From Maritimibacter sp. (GTDB taxonomy: Bacteria; Pseudomonadota; Alphaproteobacteria; Rhodobacterales; Rhodobacteraceae), in assembly GCA_002695005.1 (NCBI GenBank), contig NZNT01000015.1, positions 389,047 through 453,046 of the forward strand: a stretch of DNA of 64,000 bases, written 5' to 3'. A program made the translations under genes and the position numbers. Position 1 is the first letter of the stretch; the number at the start of each line of letters is the position of its first letter. Below are positions 59,260 through 64,000 of the stretch, one piece after another. The notes under the pieces were generated by a model, which saw only the letters and a list, made by a program, of their open reading frames with translations, did not search any database and was not told the DNA's origin.

Positions 59260-59451
59260 ATGACGTCTTTGACCGATTTCAGACAGATCGCCTGTGCAAC
59301 GCGCACGGGCGCCTTCGGCGTTCGGCTATTCCAACCAAACGAATTGAGCGACGACCAATCCGGTTCGGACTCGGATCGGATTGAAATCATTGCGCGTACC
59401 GGAGCTGCCAACAGCCACGCCCGCCGCGGACTTGAGCAAGGGAACAAGTGA
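59260..59451 (+). CDS. Possible small leader ORF before the RTX gene
   Basis: An ATG at 59260 with GAGGGG upstream opens a 63-residue frame ending one base before the RTX start (TGA at 59449, ATG at 59453). It has no known family and a mixed composition. Close coupling is the only argument for it; it could equally be noise in the leader. Confidence 0.25.
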   Translation: MTSLTDFRQIACATRTGAFGVRLFQPNELSDDQSGSDSDRIEIIARTGAANSHARRGLEQGNK

Positions 59452-59452
59452 A

Positions 59453-62400
59453 ATGACCTACTCGAATAACACTTCCAACTGGCAGCCGACCGGCGAATAC
59501 CGCCTCGACTGGGATCTCACCGGCGCGGACGGATCTGCCTCGCTCGTGTCCTCGCTGGGGAACCAGGACGTCATGGTCTCCGTCTCCACGCCGCAGAACG
59601 GCGCCGGCGAGCAATTCACGCTCGACCAGGGCAAGCTCGAGAGCGCGGACAACGTGAAGACCTCGAACGAGACGACCATCGAGTTCGGTCAGGCGGTCAC
59701 CGACCTCAACTTCCAGATCGAGGACGTGGACAGCAAGCTCGACACCTACAAGGGCAAGCACGATTTCGACGACAAGGTCACCGTCTACGCCTATGGGCCG
59801 AACGGCGAGCTGCTGGACGTCGACTTCTCGGACCTCCATTCCTCGCACGAGGTGGACGGCAACTCGGTCGAAGGGAACGCACACCTCGACGAATACGGCG
59901 AAACCTCGCGCGACAACGTGACCGTCAAGGTCGCGGGTCCGGTCGTGAAGCTGGTCATCGTGCACGAGAGCGGCGGGGAAGACGACGAAAGCGGCGTGGT
60001 CCGCCTGACCGACATGGGCTTCAACTGCGACCCCGATGGCGGCGGCGACCTCGACGGGATCGTCCAGAACGACGACGACGGCGACCTGATCGACGAGAAT
60101 TACGACGGCGATCCGCATGGCGACATGATCGACAATGACGACGCGATCCTGCCGGGCGAGAGCGGCGACGACGACATCGTCTATGCGATGGGCGGCGACG
60201 ACACGATCCTCGCGGGCGATGGCGATGACGAGGTCTACGCGGGCGACGGCGACGATTACGTCGAAGGCGGCGACGGCGACGACATGATCCGTGGCGACAG
60301 CGAAACCCGTGAGGGCGACGTGGACGGCGGCGACTGCGACGTGACCGCGAATGCGGGCGACGACACGCTTCTCGGCGGTGCTGGCAACGACACCATCTAT
60401 GGCGAAGGCGGCGACGACTACATCGAGGGCAACGGCGGCGACGACGTGCTCTACGGCGATCACGGCCAGGACGGCACGACCGGCCCGCAGACCGTGACCA
60501 TCGACTTCAACGACCTGTCGTCCGGCGACATCGTGTCGGGGCAGTATGACGGCGTGACGATCTCGTCCGCCTCGGGCGCGAATCCGGCGATGATCTTCGA
60601 CACGGACAACCCGACCGGCGGTGACGACGACCTCGCCACCGACAACCTCGGCAACGTGCTGATCCTGTCCGAGGACGGGGATTCCAACGATCCTGACGAC
60701 AACCAGGGCGGCGGCACCTACATCTTCGACTTCGAAGGCGACGTGCGCGTGGACAGCCTGACCTTCCTCGACAACGACGAAGGCCCGGCGACGCTGCGTT
60801 TCTACGATGCTGACGGCAACCTCACCGGCACGCAGACGGTCGATCCGACCGCGGCGGAAGGCCAGAAGGTCGCGTCGATCAACGTCGACGGCGTGTCCAA
60901 GATGACCGTGACCCTCGTGGGCTCGGCCGCGATCGACAACCTGGTCTACACGACCGATGGCGGCGATTGTGATCCCGGCACCGCGGGCAATGACACGATC
61001 CTCGGCGGTGAGGGCGACGACCTGATCTATGGTGAGGACGGCGACGATACCCTTACCGGCGGCGAGGGAAGCGACGAGTCCTACGGCGGCGACGGCGACG
61101 ACACGTTCATCGTGGACAATGCCGACGATGCCGCGAACGACAAGGTCGTGGGCGGCAACGGCCCGGACCAGAACACGGATTACGACGTGCTCGACCTCAC
61201 CGGTGCGGGGCCCGTCACGATCAATGCCACGGCGGATGAGACCGACGCGGATGCCTTCAAGGGCACGGTGGTCTTCGAGGATGGCCAGACGCTGAGCTTC
61301 AGCCAGATCGAAGAAATCATCACCGACGGAGGGAACGACGATCCGGACGCGGTGGACGACACCGCCACGACGACGGAAGACGAGGCCGTGATCATCGACC
61401 TGCTCGGCAACGACAGCGATCCCGACGGCGACACGATCACGATCATCTCCGGGACGAATCCGTCCAACGGCACGGTGACGGATAACGGCGGCGGCACAGT
61501 GACCTACACGCCAGATGCGGGCTTCACCGGGACGGATACCTTCACCTACACGATTTCCGACGGGAACGGGGGCACGGACACCGCGACGGTGACGGTCAAC
61601 GTCAACGATGGCGGCGACAACACGGTCGACGCTGTGAACGACACCTACACGATCGACGAGGACACCACGCTCATCGTCGATGTGACAGCCAACGACTCGG
61701 ACCCGCAGGGCGATGACTTCTCGGTCACGTCGGTCGGGGCGGCGACCAACGGCACGGCCACGCTCCTGGGCGACGGCACGGTGCAGTACAAGCCGAACGA
61801 CGACTTCAACGGAACCGACAGCTTCACCTACACCATCACCGACGATCAGGGCGCGACCGACACGGCGACCGTCACGATCAACGTGGGCGCGGTGGACGAT
61901 GATCCGGACGCCGAGAATGACGTGACCCTCACGGACGAAGGCGTCGCGGTCGACATCGACGTGCTGGCCAACGACAGCGATCCGGATGGCGACACCCTGA
62001 CCGTGATCGACTATGCCCAGCCGACGAACGGCGACGTCACGGACGGACCCGGCGGCACGCTGACCTACACACCGGATGCCGACTACACCGGCACGGATAC
62101 GTTCACCTACACCATCTCCGACGGCAACGGCGGCACCGACACCGCGACCGTGACGGTCGTGGTGGGCGACGTGGACGACAACACGGTCGACGCCGTGGAC
62201 GATTCCGGCACGACGACGGCGCCGCAGCCGGTGACCATCGACGTTCTGGCCAACGACACCGACCCGCAAGGCGACACCTTCTCGATCTCCGGGTTCACGG
62301 ATGGTGGGAACGGCACGGTGACGGCCAATGCCGGTGGTCAACTGACCTATACCCCGGACGCCGGTTTCACGGGCGTGGACACCTTCACCTACACCATCGT

Positions 62401-64000
62401 GGACTCCCAGGGCGCGACCGACACGGCGACCGTGACGGTGACCGTGAACGAGGGGCAGGCCAACACGGTCGATGCCGTCGACGATGCTTATGACGTCGAC
62501 GAGGACACGACGCTGATCGTGGATCTCACGGCAAACGACTCGGACCCGCAGGGCGACGATTTCTCGGTGACCAGCGTGGGAACGCCGGCGAACGGCACCG
62601 CGACGCTCAATGCAGACGGGACCGTGACCTACAAGCCCAACCAGGATTACACGGGCACCGACAGCTTCACCTACACGGTGACGGACGACAAAGGCGCGAC
62701 CGACACCGCGACGGTGACTGTCGATATGGCACCGGTGAACGACAATCCGGATGCCGAGGATGACGTGCGCGTCACCGACGACACCGATCCGCTGGTGATC
62801 GACGTTCTGGCCAATGACACCGATGTGGACGGCGACCCGCTGACCGTGACGGATGTGACCACGCCGAGCTTCGGCACGGTCACCGACAATGGCGACGGCA
62901 CTGTGACCTACGACCCGATGGACGACTTCACCGGGACGGACACGTTCGACTACACGATCTCTGACGGAAACGGCGGGACGGATACGGCGACCGTGACCAT
63001 CGTTGTGAATGGCGACGGTCAGATGAACTCGGTCGTGGCGCGCGACGACAGTGCCGACACGATGGGCGACAACGTCGTCGATATCGACGTGCTGGCCAAC
63101 GACAGCGACCCGCAGGGGGACACCTTCTCGGTCATCGCGAACACCGACCCGTCCAACGGCTCGGTCGTCGACAATGGCGACGGGACCTTCACCTACACGG
63201 CGGATGCTGGGTACACGGGGATGGACAGCTTCACCTACACGATCCAGGACGACAAGGGCGCGACGGATACGGCGACGGTGACGGTGAACGTCACGCAGCA
63301 GGGCGTGAACACGGTGGATGCGGTCAACGACATGGCGTCGACCACCGCCGGGACCGAGGTCACGATCGACGTGCTCGCGAACGACAGCGATCCGGAGGGC
63401 GACAGCTACGCGGTAATCTCCAACACGGATGCCGCGAACGGCACTGTGACGGACAACGGCGACGGAACCTTCGACTACCAGCCGGATGCCGGGTTCACCG
63501 GGACGGACACATTCACCTACACGATCCAGGACGACAAGGGCGCGACGGATACCGCGACGGTCACCGTCTCGGTCGGCATGGGTCCGATGAACACGGTGGA
63601 CGCGGTTGATGACAGCTATGACATCGACGAGGACACGACGCTGATCGTGGACCTGACGGCGAATGACAGCGACCCGCAGGGCGACGACTTCTCGGTGACG
63701 AGCGTGGGCACACCCGCGAACGGCACTGCAACGCTGAACCCGGACGGGACGGTGACCTACAAGCCGAACCAGGACTACACGGGCACCGACAGCTTCACCT
63801 ACACGGTGACGGACGACAAAGGTGCCACCGACACGGCGACCGTGACCGTCAACATGGCCCCGGTGAATGACGCGCCGGATGCCGAGGACGACATCACAGT
63901 CATCGAGGAAGGCACGCCGGTGAACATCGACGTCCTCGCCAATGACGAGGATGCCGACAACGATCCGCTCACCATCACCGCCTATGACCAGCCGACGAAC
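59453..64000 (+). CDS. Giant RTX protein with tandem Ig/cadherin-like repeats (incomplete)
   Basis: The frame runs open to the window end, at least 1516 residues. No Sec signal is seen at the start (MTYSNNTSNWQPTGEYRLDW), which fits type I secretion. Residues 1-235 form an unassigned domain. RTX calcium-binding nonapeptides (GGxGxDxxx) follow at about 237-342 and 511-560, with a beta-rich insert between (343-503). From residue 632 ten Ig/cadherin-like units of 93-95 residues run to the edge, with motifs such as IDVLANDSDPDGD and DTFTYTISDGNGG. The Asp-rich, threonine-rich composition suggests a calcium-stabilised surface adhesin. The true C-terminus and secretion genes lie outside the window. 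Confidence 0.9.
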   Translation, partial: MTYSNNTSNWQPTGEYRLDWDLTGADGSASLVSSLGNQDVMVSVSTPQNGAGEQFTLDQGKLESADNVKTSNETTIEFGQAVTDLNFQIEDVDSKLDTYKGKHDFDDKVTVYAYGPNGELLDVDFSDLHSSHEVDGNSVEGNAHLDEYGETSRDNVTVKVAGPVVKLVIVHESGGEDDESGVVRLTDMGFNCDPDGGGDLDGIVQNDDDGDLIDENYDGDPHGDMIDNDDAILPGESGDDDIVYAMGGDDTILAGDGDDEVYAGDGDDYVEGGDGDDMIRGDSETREGDVDGGDCDVTANAGDDTLLGGAGNDTIYGEGGDDYIEGNGGDDVLYGDHGQDGTTGPQTVTIDFNDLSSGDIVSGQYDGVTISSASGANPAMIFDTDNPTGGDDDLATDNLGNVLILSEDGDSNDPDDNQGGGTYIFDFEGDVRVDSLTFLDNDEGPATLRFYDADGNLTGTQTVDPTAAEGQKVASINVDGVSKMTVTLVGSAAIDNLVYTTDGGDCDPGTAGNDTILGGEGDDLIYGEDGDDTLTGGEGSDESYGGDGDDTFIVDNADDAANDKVVGGNGPDQNTDYDVLDLTGAGPVTINATADETDADAFKGTVVFEDGQTLSFSQIEEIITDGGNDDPDAVDDTATTTEDEAVIIDLLGNDSDPDGDTITIISGTNPSNGTVTDNGGGTVTYTPDAGFTGTDTFTYTISDGNGGTDTATVTVNVNDGGDNTVDAVNDTYTIDEDTTLIVDVTANDSDPQGDDFSVTSVGAATNGTATLLGDGTVQYKPNDDFNGTDSFTYTITDDQGATDTATVTINVGAVDDDPDAENDVTLTDEGVAVDIDVLANDSDPDGDTLTVIDYAQPTNGDVTDGPGGTLTYTPDADYTGTDTFTYTISDGNGGTDTATVTVVVGDVDDNTVDAVDDSGTTTAPQPVTIDVLANDTDPQGDTFSISGFTDGGNGTVTANAGGQLTYTPDAGFTGVDTFTYTIVDSQGATDTATVTVTVNEGQANTVDAVDDAYDVDEDTTLIVDLTANDSDPQGDDFSVTSVGTPANGTATLNADGTVTYKPNQDYTGTDSFTYTVTDDKGATDTATVTVDMAPVNDNPDAEDDVRVTDDTDPLVIDVLANDTDVDGDPLTVTDVTTPSFGTVTDNGDGTVTYDPMDDFTGTDTFDYTISDGNGGTDTATVTIVVNGDGQMNSVVARDDSADTMGDNVVDIDVLANDSDPQGDTFSVIANTDPSNGSVVDNGDGTFTYTADAGYTGMDSFTYTIQDDKGATDTATVTVNVTQQGVNTVDAVNDMASTTAGTEVTIDVLANDSDPEGDSYAVISNTDAANGTVTDNGDGTFDYQPDAGFTGTDTFTYTIQDDKGATDTATVTVSVGMGPMNTVDAVDDSYDIDEDTTLIVDLTANDSDPQGDDFSVTSVGTPANGTATLNPDGTVTYKPNQDYTGTDSFTYTVTDDKGATDTATVTVNMAPVNDAPDAEDDITVIEEGTPVNIDVLANDEDADNDPLTITAYDQPTN
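61346..64000 (+). repeat. Ten tandem Ig-like coding repeats, period 279-285 bp
   Basis: Units begin at 61346, 61628, 61907, 62189, 62471, 62750, 63035, 63317, 63599 and 63878, with steps of 279, 282 or 285 bp. By sequence they fall into classes. B (units 2, 5, 9) has DEDTTLIVD and YKPN. C (1, 3, 6, 10) has a PDGD-type loop or ISDGNGG and usually a PDAE start. A (4, 7, 8) is the remainder. The order reads C-B-C-A-B-C-A-A-B-C. Units 5 and 9 are nearly identical over most of their length. The tenth unit is cut by the window edge. Confidence 0.85.

Larger units (their letters stand above)
58418..59452. other. Long intergenic region upstream of the RTX gene
   Basis: About 1 kb without a convincing gene. 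It is less GC-rich than its neighbours between 58500 and 58850. It holds two inverted repeats (ATCCGCA/TGCGGAT, 58563-58583; AACCAAGT/ACTTGGTT, 58615-58635), two DnaA-box-like 9-mers (58742-58771) and TTAACC-type CtrA half-sites near 58613 and 58881. It may be a large regulatory region for the adhesin gene. Open frames here have no family, no good start sites and no consistent codon pattern. Confidence 0.5.

Noticed and set aside
59387..62341. Very long open frame on the minus strand opposite the RTX gene
   Set aside because: It mirrors the Asp/Gly/Thr codon bias of the repeats (GAC, GGC and ACG read backwards as GTC, GCC and CGT) and gives a Val/Arg/His-rich sequence with no domain. The plus strand has RTX and Ig-like motifs.
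61346..64000. Non-coding tandem satellite or CRISPR
   Set aside because: The period is a multiple of three and the frame stays open, with conserved Ig-like residues, so the repeats are coding.

Overview
The window reads as a chromosomal segment from a high-GC alphaproteobacterium of the Rhodobacterales (Rhodobacter/Roseobacter group). Supporting signs are the ccmE / gene-transfer-agent (GTA) lysis / ccmF neighbourhood, the trpC-moaC-moeA-lexA block, a LexA operator of the alphaproteobacterial GTTC-N7-GTTC type, a ChpT phosphotransferase, a form II CO-dehydrogenase-like operon, DUF2849/DUF934 sulfite reduction genes, ornithine-lipid genes and ribosomal protein L21 with an extra C-terminal helix-hairpin-helix domain. 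There are no rRNA genes, insertion sequences, CRISPR arrays or complete prophage. Three tRNA genes are present: Leu-TAG, Ser-CGA and Leu-CAA.

Layout. 1-9.7 kb: murI, argC, ccmE, then a GTA lysis cassette (endolysin, holin, small membrane ORFs), two outer-membrane beta-barrel genes on the minus strand, then ccmF, ccmH and an enoyl-CoA hydratase. Two genes here carry single in-frame stop codons: the small ORF after the holin (TAG at 3957) and one barrel gene (TAA at 4801). 9.7-18 kb: gltA, gltX, comEC, lexA with its operator, then moeA, moaC and trpC. 18-24 kb: an xdhC-molybdopterin protein-coxS-coxL-coxM operon whose large subunit has the form II motif AYRGAGR. 24-30 kb: a very acidic OmpA-like protein, a CDGSH/glutamate-synthase fusion, infC with an apparent ATA start, and an Ala/Glu-rich anchored protein. 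30-34 kb: an assimilatory sulfur operon (DUF2849, sulfite reductase, APS/PAPS reductase, DUF934, ferredoxin-NADP reductase) divergent from an Lrp-type regulator. 34-46 kb: a Hint-domain protein, glycosyltransferases, tig, a corrinoid methyltransferase with a PF13769 protein, ppx, rlmE, a di-haem peroxidase and msrB. 46-53 kb: rplU-rpmA, two GNATs, obgE-proB-proA and chpT. 53-58 kb: olsB-olsA, a thiE-like gene, a TfoX-like gene, trmJ, dsbB and a DedA/YqaA-like gene. 58.4-59.4 kb is a long non-coding stretch. From 59453 to the window end runs an incomplete giant RTX protein with at least ten 93-95-residue Ig/cadherin-like repeats.

How the genes connect. Several genes map to GTA biology as known from Rhodobacter capsulatus: the lysis cassette (particle release), comEC (DNA entry in recipients), lexA and chpT (regulation). 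The GTA structural cluster is not in this window. The Moco genes (moaC, moeA) could serve the molybdenum hydroxylase operon beside them. Convergent gene pairs are repeatedly separated by one GC-rich palindromic repeat family that probably acts as a two-way terminator. A five-unit, 11-bp tandem repeat at 38233-38287 has no obvious explanation and deserves attention.
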